Of a stretch of DNA of 64,000 nucleotides, positions 49,701-60,287 are shown in pieces; position 1 is the first letter of the stretch, and each line of letters opens with the position of its first letter. The stretch comes from Thinopyrum elongatum (taxonomy: Eukaryota; Streptophyta; Magnoliopsida; Poales; Poaceae). The DNA is taken from the NCBI GenBank assembly GCA_011799875.1, contig CM022302.1:180846942-180910941 (forward strand), given 5' to 3'. The notes under the pieces were generated by a model. It made no database searches. It was not told the origin of the DNA and saw only the letters and a program-made list of their open reading frames with translations. Both the position numbers and the translations under genes were made by a program.

Positions 49701-51278
49701 TGAAAGTGCAACTAATCCCCGGGTGGTTTTGGTAATTCATAACAACATATAGCTCATTGAACTAATATCCATTCAAGTTTAATATTTTAGAAAGTTCAAT
49801 GAATGGCATGGCATGGACTAGAGATGTGGACCCCTCAAAATGCCAAGAACACATATTGGCAAAAGCTCAAGACTCTTCATTTATATTTTAGTGATCCAAG
49901 ATCACATTGAGTCCATAGGAAAGCCAATACTATTAAAAGGGGATGACGTGTTGCTTAATGGTCTACTTGCTCAAAGTGCATAGTGATATTGCTCCAAAAC
50001 CCTCAACCACTTTCTCATTTCCAAATATGTCCAAAACTCAAAGTCAAACTCGGCCCCACCGAAATGATCTATCCGGCGCCACCGAGTTCATTTGACATAG
50101 CCACTGCCAGAAACCCTAACTCCTCGGTCACACCGATACGGACCTCGGTCTCACCGAGATGGCCCTGCAAACTCTCTGTTGCCTGTTGCAATTATTTTGG
50201 TCTCACCGAAATGTGCAATCGGTCCCACCGAGTTTGCTTTACCAACTCTCTGTTTGCTCTTTGCCGAAATCGGTCTCACCGAGTTCAAGCAATCGGCTTC
50301 ACCGAGATGAGGTTTTGCCCTAGCACGTCAGTCCCACCGAGTTTTTTCAGTCGGTCCCGCCGAAATTCCTAACGTTCACATTTTGAACTAAATTGGTCTC
50401 ACCGAGTTCTTCTATTTGGTCTGACCGAGTTGGGTCAAATGTGTGTAACGATTGGATTTTGTGTGGAGGCTATATATACCCCTCCACCCCCTTCTCCATT
50501 CAACAGAGAGCCATCAGAATGTGCCTACACTTCCAGCCTACATTTTCTGAGAGAGAACCACCTACTCATGTGTTGAGATCAAGATATTCCATTCCAACCA
50601 CAAGAATCTTGATTTCTAGCCTTCCCCAAGTTGCTTTCCACTCAAATCATCTTTCCACCATACCCAAATCTGTGAGAGAGAGTTGAGTGTTAGGGAGACT
50701 ATCATTTGAAGCACAAGAGCAAGGAGTTCATCATCAACACAAGATCTATTACCTTTTGGAGAGTGGTGTCTCCTAGATTGGTTAGGTGTCGCTTGGGAGC
50801 CTCCGACAAGATTGTGGAGTTGAACCAAGAAGTTTGTAAGGGCAAGGAGATCGCCTACTTCGTGAAGATCTACCCGAGTGAGGCAAGTCCTTCGTGGGCG
50901 ATGGCCATGGTGGGATAGACAAGGTTGCTTCTTCGTGGACCCTTCGTGGGTGGAGCCCTCCGTGGACTCGCGCAACCGTTACCCTTCGTGGGTTGAAGTC
51001 TCCATCAACATGGATGTACGATAGCACCACCTATCGGAACCACGCCAAAAATCTCCGTGTCATCATTGCGTTTGCACTCTCCAAACCCTTCCCTTTACCT
51101 TCATATGCAATGTTTTACTTTCCACTGCTACACTCTTAGAATTGCATGTGTAGGTTGATTTCTTGACTTGTGCTAAATTGCTAAAATCTGCCCACAACTA
51201 AAATTGGGAAAAGGTTAGATTTTTATTTGGTCAAGTAGTCTAATCACCCCCCCCTCTAGACCTACTTTCGATCCTACA
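49701..51278 (+). mobile_element. Solo LTR (1578 bp), TSD ACAAC
   Basis: Starts TGAAAGTGCAACTAATCC, ends CGATCCTACA, and is flanked by ACAAC at 49696-49700 and 51279-51283. No internal region or second LTR is present. Around 50050-50440 it carries about 15 copies of a CGGTCTCACCGAG motif in several spellings. A TATA-like GCTATATATACCCC is near 50469. It interrupts the last exon of gene 2a. Confidence 0.88.
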
Positions 51279-51605
51279 ACAACCGCGGAATCTATTTGTG
51301 GAAGCAGTGCGCCATCCATGTTACCAGATGGTAGCAGTTCAGAGGCAACACCACTGGAGAGCAGTCTGAGCACATATATTATAGTTCTTGAGGCTCTACT
51401 AGAGGCAGAAAGAGATGGTGTGGCTGCCATGAATGAGGTAATCTTGATCTTGAAGCTGGAAATTATGCAATTAGCTGCACGCATTATGCAAGCAACCCAA
51501 GAATTGGAGGAAGTAAGAATGTTGCATTTGAAGACGGAGGAGGTCCTGTTGCTTCTGCTATCTGAAGCCCAGGGTAATCCCAGTTCTTCTTTAGATACCA
51601 GTTGA

Positions 51606-52019
51606 AATTGTCATTAGATTAGTATACTTGCATGTTGTGTCATGTCTCTGAATGGATTATGTTGTAAGACCCCCTATGTTGTCCATGTGTTGTAATGATC
51701 TGAATTTTTTAGGCAAGGTAATCCTCAGTACTTGTATGATTGACATAAGGTGAACTGTTTTTCATATGAGCATATTGTATTGGATGAAATAACTGTTTGA
51801 CTCAAAGTGTATCCAACCTACTGAATTTGAAGATCACGTCATTTATAAAATATATTCATATATAAAGGTGGAATAAATCTTTGTCGTGGTTTTGAAGAAA
51901 TAAATACAAAACGTAGAATGATGTATGGATATTCGTAATCGAATACAAATTGGATTTGAATTTAGTTGCCAGGGCCCAGGGCAAACGTGAATGCTAATTC
52001 TCCCAAATTTTGAATGAAG
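51606..52019. other. Spacer between genes 2a and 2b
   Basis: AT-rich, probably 3' flank of gene 2a. No feature seen. Confidence 0.4.
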
Positions 52020-52560
52020 CGGCAAAACACCCACTATCATTTGCCGGCTGCCCGAAGCAAGTGTTTGCGAGATGGAAATGCTACCCTTGACACTTGACAT
52101 CCTAATCGACCCGATTTCCACTGCTGTCGATAGGGGTAGACTAGTAACTTCAATCAGATGTGACACGACCACCTCTGAGCCCATTCAGACACGGTGGGTG
52201 CCAAACATGGGCGGCAAAACACATTTGATTCAAGCTCATCCGAAAGACCTGTGTCTCCCCCTCCATTTCCCCATTCATACACGGTGGGCGGCAAAACAAA
52301 CTCTCCTCGTCCGAAATGGATGTAGGCAAATATTTTAAATAGGGGTAGATGTGTAACTTCCCTCAGACGTGACACAACCGCCCTATCTGTCAGCCCCGTT
52401 CATACACCGTGGGCGCCAACCGTGGGCGGCAAAACACCCTCTCCTCACCCGAAATCGCTACCGGCAAATATTGGGGAGATGCGAGATTACCGTCCTATCC
52501 CCAACTGACGAGATGTCTGAAATTTTAAACGGGGGCTAAGTTCATAACTTTCCCACATTT
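52020..52560 (+). promoter_or_regulatory. Repeated upstream motif array of gene 2b
   Basis: Four copies of GGCGGCAAAACACCCTCTCC or shorter forms start near 52020, 52212, 52287 and 52425. They alternate with CATTCATACACGGTGGG and AGACGTGACAC lines. The same set precedes the CACTA-1 gene. Position upstream of a GC-rich first exon suggests a promoter role, which is inference. Confidence 0.5.
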
Positions 52561-53468
52561 CAGACAAGCGCGTCCCAAAGTTTGAGATCCCCTCCCCCTC
52601 CCCCTCCATTTCCCCATTCATACACCGTTGGCGCCACAACAACCTCCCCACTCCGGCCAGCCTCCTCCGTCCGCCACCCCATCCTCCACCTTGCTGGAGC
52701 CGCTACCCCTACCCTGTCGTCCACTTCAAGAGATGGACGTCTCTCATCCACGGCGCCGGACCAGGATCCTTTCATCGCGTCCTCTCACTTCATCGACGTC
52801 GTCATCCACCTTGACGTTGCCGCTCCTATGACCGCCTCGTCCACGGCAACAAGACTTATCCCCCGACCCGGCCGTTTGCCGTCTAAAGTCTTCTTCTGCA
52901 CCACTGACAGCCATCGCACCTGCAACATCCTTAACGTATCAGCAGGGGCCTACACAACGTCGCAAGAGAGGTGGTACTCTTTCATATCTGCTTAAGTTAT
53001 TGTTCTCACCCAGAAAATAGATCGTAACTTGTTTACTGTACTTTTCTTGTCCATACCAAATCGTAGTGGCTAGTTGAAAGCAAACATTGGTTGCGAAGTA
53101 GCCTTTGTCCGGATTGCACCTTCAGATCCGCCATGGCACTGTCACTATACTCGTAAAGCTTATGGTTTTCCCCCTTTATATTCACTACCATCATCGTAGG
53201 TGCTTCGTATCATGCTAGCACTGCTCCTCAAGGCCTCAACCCATCAAGTGAAACAACATGCCACTCATAATTCCAAAGCTTAGTTGTTGAAATACGAATC
53301 TGATATGATGCTCATATTACTAAAACAGAGAACATTTAATTGGTCAGCTAATGTTCCTATATTCGTTTTGAAAAGCATGTGCGCCACATATAGAGAGACA
53401 GCAGGGATTTGCATTTCTTTGTGCGCTCTGGTTCATCATGGGTGGGCAACACACATTGTATTATCTAA

Positions 53469-53710
53469 CTAGCAAGATGCCCGTGCGTTGCACAGAACAT
53501 CAAGATGCATTTGTATGAGTAGTTTATCTTATGGAAGAAAAGGATGAATGAGGGAAGGCCTTATTTGCAAATGTAGAGAGGGGTGTGGGTATCTTTTTGC
53601 AAAATTGCCATAGTTTCCTTCCTATCTGTCAGATATAAATCGGACGGCCTATATTGCAGGATGGCAGGCACACCATCATCACCAACTCTATTTTTTATAA
53701 GAGTAAAGAA
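53469..53710 (-). mobile_element. Helitron-like element 3
   Basis: The minus-strand 5' end is TCTTTACTCTTATAAAAAAT then GAGTTGGTGATGATGG. The 3' end is CTGTGCAACGCACGGGCATC then TTGCTAG, a 6-base stem (one G-T) with a 3-base loop before CTAG. About 240 bases, same family as 44542-44969. Confidence 0.6.
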
Positions 53711-53779
53711 AAAAAGTAGAGAAATCTGCTTGCTCTTTGTTATCATGTTCCTCTTCTGTTCTTCTTAATAAGTATATTA

Positions 53780-54039
53780 CTTCCTCCGTTCCTAAACCGC
53801 CTTGGGTGCGTGCGTGTGTTGTGGTGTCGTGCGTTAGTATCGGGTGTTGTTCATCGTTGCTTTATTTATAAAGTGGGGCGAAAGCCTTTTTCGGTAAAAC
53901 ATAAGTCTTTTTAGATATTCCAATAAGAACTACATACGGATGTATATAGACATATTTTAGAGTGTACATTCACTCATTTTGCTCTGTATGTAGTCCGCAT
54001 TCGAATCTCTAAGAGATTTATATTTAGGAACAGAGGGAG
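53780..54039. mobile_element. Stowaway MITE (Thalos-like) carrying an insertion
   Basis: TA-flanked, with ends CTTCCTCCGTTCCTAAA and TTTAGGAACAGAGGGAG. The body contains ACTACATACGGATGTATATA and GTATGTAGTCCG, the usual Triticeae pattern. Bases 53797-53900 are foreign. Confidence 0.85.
53797..53900 (+). mobile_element. 5'-truncated LINE tail inside the Stowaway MITE
   Basis: 104 bases ending TATTTATAAAGTGGGGCGAA then AGCCTTTTTCGGTAAAAC. The GGGGCGAAAGCCTTTTTCGG tail is a familiar 3' end of Triticeae LINEs. It splits CCTAAA from ATAAGTC of the MITE. Confidence 0.65.
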
Positions 54040-56267
54040 TAGTACAGTATGTTCCTTGTCGGGAAGTGGAGCAGGGACATTTGTAGTCGACAGGTCTATT
54101 GGGTCGCTTCAGATGGATGCTTTCAACGATTCTAGATGGTCTGCCATAATATCTGGGACATGCTGGGAGCTATGTCATCTTTGATAGTCTAGACTGATAG
54201 TAATGGTATTGTGCCTCCAGTTGAATAGAGCTGCCCCTTTTGGGGTCGAACCCTTTCTTGCCGTACCGGCAATACAAGCCCATATGGTCCAGCTAGTTCC
54301 ACTTTCCTGATTTTACTCTTGATGCTTAGGGTTTTCCCCTTTTATCTACCCTACTATGATCTGCGTAGGTGCTTTCTGTCGTACTAGCAGTACTCCACCC
54401 TTCAAGCTAAACAACACAACACTCATAATTCGAAAGCTTAGTTGTTTAAATATGATTGTGATATGATACTGATATTAGTTAACAGACACATTTAATTGGT
54501 TAGCTAAAGGTCCCACTTGAGTTTCAAAATGCATGTCGCGACATATAGAGAGACAGCAGAATTGCATTTCTTTGTCACTTGTTGACTGTACTTTCTTCTC
54601 CATACCAAATCTTAGTTGTTATTTCAAAGCAAACATCGGTTGCTAAGTACCTTTTGCGCGGTTTGCAGCTTCATATCTGTCATCCCACTGCCACGGTCAA
54701 CACTATACTCATCATGCTTACGGTTTCCCCATTTTATGATGACCACGATCAGCCTCCGTGGTTCGTGTCGTAATAGTACTGCTCCACCCATCAAGCTAAA
54801 CAAGCTTAGTTGTACAAATTCGAATCTGATATTATGCTGATATTAGTAAAACTGAGACATGTTTAATTGGTCAGCTAATTATTCCTACTTTAGTTTCAAA
54901 ATGCATGTGAACCACATACGGAGAGACTGGAAGGAATAGTATTTCTCTGTGCGCTCTGGTTCATCATGGGTGGGCAACAAACATTGTATAGAAAGATTTG
55001 TAATATCTTCAATCTGCTTGCCCTTCTGCTCTTCTTTAACATGATCCTCTTCTCTTCTTTAATAAGTATGTTCCTTGTTGGGAAGAGTAGCAGAGACATT
55101 TGCGGTCGACTGGTCAGGTCGAGTTGTTCTCCCTTAGTACATTTTGAATCTATCAGGTCAGGTCGACCTGTTCTTCTTTACTATATGTTGAAGCTGTCAT
55201 CTGTGAAGTATCATCACTTCTGGAGCTCTCATATTTTGAGTAGTAGGCCACATTATAGTAATGCACACACCAAATTATAGCATGCATGGCATCTCTCAGA
55301 AGAATTGCAGAGATAGCACAAAGGGGTTTACAGGGAGGCAGTATTGGATTAGAATCACTTCTGCATTACATAGATAATCTCACTTGTTTTTATGTTTTCA
55401 TGCATGTCAGGTATTGAACATGATCAAAATGAATATGAGAATGGGCGCATGAGAGGAATATTGCGGAACAATCCACTGGCTAACAAACTTGGCATGGTGG
55501 AGGATGGCCTATCTTATTCACCCATCAAGGTGCTTGCTCTAACTTGGCAAGGTTGTATTGGTCGCACATATTTTGCATATGACCTCTTGCATTAGTTTTA
55601 CTTTGTTACACCACCATCTGCTTAGTTTAAGCATCATATATGAGTATATGCCATACCTATCCATTTTCTGTACCTATTCCATGTGTCATCATACTATGTT
55701 TTTCCAGTCAAATGTTGCTCTTTCGTAATAGATGTCCAAAAGGAAGAGGGTGAGTGCAGATCCTCAAGGAGTACAAACTAGGTATTTGGAAAAGGTAGTG
55801 CTACCTGTTAAATCAGATATATTAGCAGCCATAGAAAACACAGGCCCAACTGTACCACACTTTACCCCTACTCCACTAGCCAAACCCCTATTAGAACTGC
55901 AGAGAGCCCAGCGTCAGGTACTATCTATGATATCAATTCAAAATTTAATTTGAACTCCTAAATTTCTGCATGTGCCTTATCTTCTCTCTTGTATGAAAAC
56001 TAATTTCAGATGAATCTCCTTTCTCAAAGGATCATAGGATCTCACAACAATACTGGGCACTGCATTGCTCTTGTCAGTACCTCTTGCCCTTTGTCAGCAT
56101 ACTTACACTCATTGCTGTTTGATTATGTAGCATCACTGTAAATGTTCGCTTCTTTATCCTCCCTTTGCTCGAAATTATAAGATCTATATTTACTCTTAGA
56201 TAAATGTAGAATTAACACAATGGTTATGAAGTTTTGGATTGCTCATGTAAGTACCTGTTGTCATGTA

Positions 56268-56366
56268 CTCCCTCTGTATCGAATTAATTGTTGCTCAATT
56301 GGATGTATTTAGAACTTAATAGTGCTAGATACATCCATTTGTGCGACAAGTAATAACGGACGGTGG
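56268..56366. mobile_element. Stowaway-type MITE (about 100 bp), diverged
   Basis: Starts CTCCCTCTGTATCGAATTAA after TA, with the core GATACATCCATTTGTGCGAC. The right end CGGACGGTGG is mutated. Confidence 0.7.
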
Positions 56367-57137
56367 TAGTATTACTGTATTTGCATTGCGAGATAGTTGA
56401 TTGTCTAGCATTACTCTGCATCTTATCTGCCCTGCCCTCCACTTTCTCCAAATTATCAGATCTACATTTACTCTTACCAAAATGTTGAATAAAGCCATTG
56501 CCACTGCACACATTGATGTCTACATTCCTCTTGTCAGTACCTTTTGCCTTGTAACGCTGTACTTAATTATTTGATTATGTATCATCACTCTGCACTTGAG
56601 CTTCATTATCCTCTATTTCTTCCAATATTATTTGATCTATATTTACTCTTTACAAAATGTAGAATAAAGCCAACACTTATAAAGAAGTTTCTTTGGGGAA
56701 TTTATTGAATTATCCTTCCATCGACATGGAGAAGGGCTTTGTCCAGCCCGTGTTAACATGTAATGTAAGTTCATCCTACTCAAGTCTTCAAACTTTGTTC
56801 TAGTATAGATTTGGAAAGGCATCATTTCCTCCACTGCTGTTTACTTTGGTGTTTACATCTGATTGGATGTTTGCAACAACTACCGGTTTTAAATTGTAGT
56901 TGTAAAAACATGTTCCTTATGCAGAACAGATCCATTTATTTGCTTATATAATTGTGAAACCTGTTACGTGTCTCCTTGTTTCTCTTTCAGAGTTATATCT
57001 CTTATGCCAGGCAGAACTTTAGGGAAGATAGTAAGCCAAACCATCTTGAAGAGAGCGAGATGACCCCAAGGTCATGTCTTGATGAAGAAAATGAGTTGAA
57101 GCTACTCACCAGCAGCTGTGAGACAACCTCTGTGTAG

Positions 57138-57600
57138 TTGCTGTCTCAATCAGTTCGACTTCTTTAGTCTCAACTTAAAGTGGAAAGGCTTGCTTCAGCT
57201 CAGCTCTGACTTGATGTCAATGATGTAAAGAAGGCCTCAGAGGACACCCATGCGTGCTTTCTTGCTACGCAGCTACGGTTAGAGCATCTATCATTGACAC
57301 AACTGAGGTCTCATTGGCTTGTTCTGCTGCTTTTGGTGCACCGCCGGGGCAGGCCTAATGCCTTCTGAAGTGCTCTCAGTTTTTATATTCTTTTGTCGGC
57401 GCGTTTATATGCACTGGTGGCGACCTTTGATGCCCAGTGTATGTAATCCGCGGTTACATTGCGCTTTATTATCACCGGTGGCGAACTTTGATGCCCAGTG
57501 GATGTAATATGCCGTAATTTCTTTATTGTATAGTCTAGGTTTATTCTTGGTCGGTATGCTGTAATTTAGGCCGGAAGCTTCAATGGATCTCAATGTTGTC
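57138..57600 (+). other. 3' flank of gene 2b
   Basis: No coding feature. GGTGGCGACCTTTGATGCCC and its near copy GGTGGCGAACTTTGATGCCC (about 57417 and 57477) form a 60-base tandem pair. Confidence 0.5.
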
Positions 57601-58480
57601 GGTCTTCAGCCTGACCCGTAACTCGCTATATATGGTCCAAAACGTGGGCCTATAATCATCTTGGGCCATTAGCAGGTCTAAACGTATAGTAGTTTTCCGC
57701 CTTTAACAGGCCGAGTAAAGTTCTGGCCAGCTAGGCCAGAGAATACCATGGGATTTTAATAGGCTAAAAACTAGATTGGGCTAGCGTTGAGCCAAAAAAT
57801 TCATGGGCCAATAAAGGCCGAAACTACCTTAGGCCCATGTTTGGCCCAAATAGAACGAGTCGTTAATAGGACAAAATATAACTCGGGCCCTGTTTAGCCC
57901 AATAAAATTATGAGCTTTAAGCAGGCCGGTATCAACGTGGGCCGTAGGCCCAACAGTGTCACGGGCCATTAACAGATGGGCTGTAAGCAGGCCGGATTCA
58001 ATGCGGGCTGTAATTAGGCCCAACTGTTACACGGGCCATTAACAGGCCGATAGGCCAGTTGGGCTGAAATTTATCCACGAAGACTACGGGCCGTTAAGAG
58101 GCCTAAAGTTACTTCGAACAAGAAATAGCCTAGTTTCAGCTTGGGCCGTTAAATGGCCAAAAGTGAAATCGGGCCGACAATGGCCCAGATGCACCACGGG
58201 CTGCTAACAGGCCGAAACTATTATCGGGCCGAACTGGTAAACGGGCATTTAACAGGCTGAAATACAAACCCGGCTTAGAACGGGCCCAAAAGAACAGTGG
58301 CCTGTTAACGGGCCTGATCTGATATGGGCCGTAATTTAGCCCAAATACGACGGGCTGTGAATGGGCTTGATCTGATATGGGCCTTAATTTGACCCAAAAT
58401 ATGGCAGGCTGTTAATGAGCCAACCCACTAGTGTCTGAAAAAATATGGTGGGCCTTTAGCTGGGCCGGCCTTTTTACCTT
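57600..58480. repeat. CACTA-2 right subterminal repeat array (GGCC-rich)
   Basis: Many copies of GGGCCATTAACAG, AGGCCGAAACT, GGGCTGTTAA and TGGCCCAA in both orientations. Tandem pairs include GGGCTTGATCTGATATGGGCC and its neighbour (about 58310-58390). Same type as 23513-24690. Confidence 0.85.
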
Positions 58481-58929
58481 AAATGGGCCACTGTTGGCCT
58501 GTGCCATGTGTCGACATATCATAGGCGTCTTCCGTCCATTGTAGGGATGACATCTGTCCCAACGAAGAGCTGACACGTGGATCATCCAGCGAATGAGAAT
58601 TTTACATGTGGAAAATCCCCATTGGTCGGGGCTGTTAACGGGTTATCGGATCCAAACCGGAACCCGATAGCTTAACGGCGACCCGTTACGGTGGATGCCA
58701 TGTGTCGGTTACCCTTGACGAAAACACTTCCATGAAGCGCCATTTATCGTCGTGGAAGTGGACACTTCCATGATGATAATTTTGGTATTGTCATTGAACA
58801 CTTCTACGACAGCACAGGTATGACTATCTTGATTATGTCATAAAATCGTCATGGATGTACATGCATGACAGAAAACGTGACCTACTGTGACAAACACGTA
58901 TCATCACGGAAGTGTATTTTTTTGTAGTG
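58481..58929 (-). repeat. CACTA-2 right terminal inverted repeat
   Basis: Read on the minus strand it begins CACTACAAAAAAATACACTT at 58929 and follows the CACTA-1 left end closely for over 400 bases, including CGGTTACCCTTGACGAAAAC on the plus strand near 58710. Confidence 0.88.
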
Positions 58930-59128
58930 AAGCAATCAGACACTAGCTATCTCGGTGTATCTCCTCACCTCGCTTTCTATCTCGAAGATGCATGCGTGAT
59001 ATTTTTGCATAAAACATGCACAGTTTCTCTCTATTTTATCGTGTGTTGTCCCTTTTTCTTCCACACACACTCTCTTTTTTGCACACTCACTCTTTCTCCT
59101 TCACAGACACTTGATCTCGACTTAGGTA

Positions 59129-59377
59129 CTCTCTTCGGTCCATATCATATAGATTTTTTGAAAAATCAAACCTCACAAAGTTTGACCAGGTATGTGGAGA
59201 AAAACATTTCCATCTAGAACGACAAACACATATTATTAGATTCATCAGAAGATGTAGTTTCATATGATGTATCTTTGGTATTGTAGATATAAATAATCTT
59301 CCCTGTAAACTTGGTCAAAGTTTCCAAAGTTTGACTTTTAAAAAGTTTATATGCACTACATTATCGAACAGAGGGAG
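59129..59377. mobile_element. Stowaway-like MITE in CT-rich unit 1
   Basis: TA-flanked; ends CTCTCTTCGGTCCATAT and TATCGAACAGAGGGAG. Inside, GTTTGACCAGGT pairs loosely with AACTTGGTCAAA. Confidence 0.65.
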
Positions 59378-60039
59378 TATCTCTTTCTATCTCTCAACTC
59401 TCTCACGCACCACTCAGCCGTATCAGGGCTCCTCTATCTCTCTCAAACTTTATATCTCCCTAGGTCATACATACACATATCTCGCTCGCACTAAATAGAC
59501 CCATCTAACACTCCCCCTCTCGTTCTCTCTCTATCTGACACGCACCCCCCTACGTACCATAATCTCTCACTCCATCATAGGCACATGCACTCCCCCCTAG
59601 GTATGACTGTCTCTCACTATCCATCACGAACACACGTATTGTCTCCTACCATTGCCAGGTCTATCAGGATCCCTCTCGGGGTATCTTCTATCGCACACAC
59701 ACCTTGTCACACTCGATGTCCCACCCATGTAGTCCCATCACGATCTCGAGGGGATCTCTCTATCACAAACACACACTCTCTCCCTCCCCATGCCTGCAAT
59801 TTCTCCATATGTCTCTCTCGACCCCTCTCCCTTGTTTGCCAGACTTTCTCTCTCTATTGCAAACAACCACACACTATCTCCTGACCTCGCTTCCGTCCTC
59901 GAAGATGCATGCATGATATGTTTGCATAAGACACACACACTTTTTCTCTACTTTATCGTGTGTTGTCCAAGTCACTTTCACACACACACACTCTCTTTCT
60001 CTTTCACTCTCTCTCTCTCTCTCTCTCTCTAGTTAGGTA

Positions 60040-60287
60040 CTCTCTCAGGTCCATAACTTATGGATGTTTTGAAAATTCAAAACCTCACAAAAGTTTGACT
60101 AGGTATATATGGCGAAAAACATTTACATCCGGAACGGTTGATAGATTCATCACAAGATGTACTTAGTTCACATCATATATCTTTAGTATTGTAGATATAA
60201 GTAATTTCTTCATAAACTTGGTCAAAGTTTCAAAAGTTTGACTTTTCAAAAAATTATAGGCACTACATTATCTAAGGGAGGAAGGAG
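60040..60287. mobile_element. Stowaway-like MITE in CT-rich unit 2
   Basis: Similar to 59129-59377 throughout and at the same place in the repeat unit: CTCTCTCAGGTCCATAA to CTAAGGGAGGAAGGAG. Confidence 0.65.

Larger units (their letters stand above)
47205..51605 (+). pseudogene. CACTA-2 element gene 2a (unknown function), exon split by a solo LTR
   Basis: Not recognised. A GC-rich first exon lies near 47390-47880. It carries about five decayed units of TTCACCGACGCCCTCGTCCG type, giving Pro/Ser/Thr/His-rich protein. A small exon at about 48872-48969 reads QNKLQQLDLQPQDADDIFKE and ends SQQHM before GTAAGCC. The last exon starts after TTTCAG near 49670 (DAVHTRTQCTT), is interrupted by a solo LTR at 49701-51278, and resumes in frame with AESICGSSAPS. 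It then has a Leu/Glu-rich probable coiled coil (LEALLEAERDGVAAMNEV, ATQELEEVRMLHLKTEE) and stops at 51605. It is related by layout to gene 2b and to the CACTA-1 gene. Introns and full frame are uncertain. Confidence 0.5.
53030..54990. repeat. Triplicated intron segment (about 370-450 bp units)
   Basis: TTTAATTGGTCAGCTAATG (or TTAGCTAAAGG) recurs near 53336, 54491 and 54863, each followed by CATATAGAGAGACAGCAG-like text and preceded by CTTAGTTGTTG-like text. Units 2 and 3 are directly tandem; later insertions push unit 1 away. Confidence 0.75.
52582..57137 (+). pseudogene. CACTA-2 element gene 2b (unknown function), multi-exon
   Basis: Not recognised. The first exon from 52582 begins MRSPPPPPPFPHSYTVGATT and is Pro/Ser/Thr-rich. 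Later blocks with good splice borders are 55411-55528 (acceptor CATGCATGTCAG, ending DGLSYSPIK before GTGCTT), 55733-55918 (ATGTCCAAAAGGAAGAGG: KRKR then PQGVQTRYLEKVVL, ending LQRAQRQ before GTACTA) and 57001-57137 (acceptor CTCTTTCAG, SYISYARQNFRED to TSSCETTSV and stop). The block ending SYSPIK matches the CACTA-1 exon ending SYSPHK, including the first intron bases. Basic KRKR could be a nuclear signal. Whether it is still functional cannot be told; a large intron (53.0-55.4 kb) contains several insertions. Confidence 0.5.
30206..58929 (+). mobile_element. CACTA-2: 28.7 kb CACTA transposon, TSD AAG
   Basis: The ends are CACTACAAAAAAAATACACA (30206) and TATTTTTTTGTAGTG (58929), flanked by AAG at 30203-30205 and 58930-58932. 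The flanks join to rebuild a tandem-repeat unit: GTTGCAAG plus CAATCAGACACTA aligns with the second unit near 59866. Inside are different subterminal arrays at the two ends, a 700-base tandem repeat, captured host-gene pieces (NAC, two F-box/DUF295), a GA-rich tract and two element genes on the plus strand. I saw no transposase (Tnp2-like) region. Such elements move by cut-and-paste using a transposase from elsewhere; here this is inferred. Confidence 0.88.

Noticed and set aside
15909..58929. 15909 and 58929 as the two ends of a single 43 kb CACTA
   Set aside because: Their terminal repeats match best, but the flanking bases differ (TAA against AAG). The 30206-58929 pair has matching AAG duplications and joins a repeat unit cleanly, so the best-matching pair is explained as the same end of two related copies.
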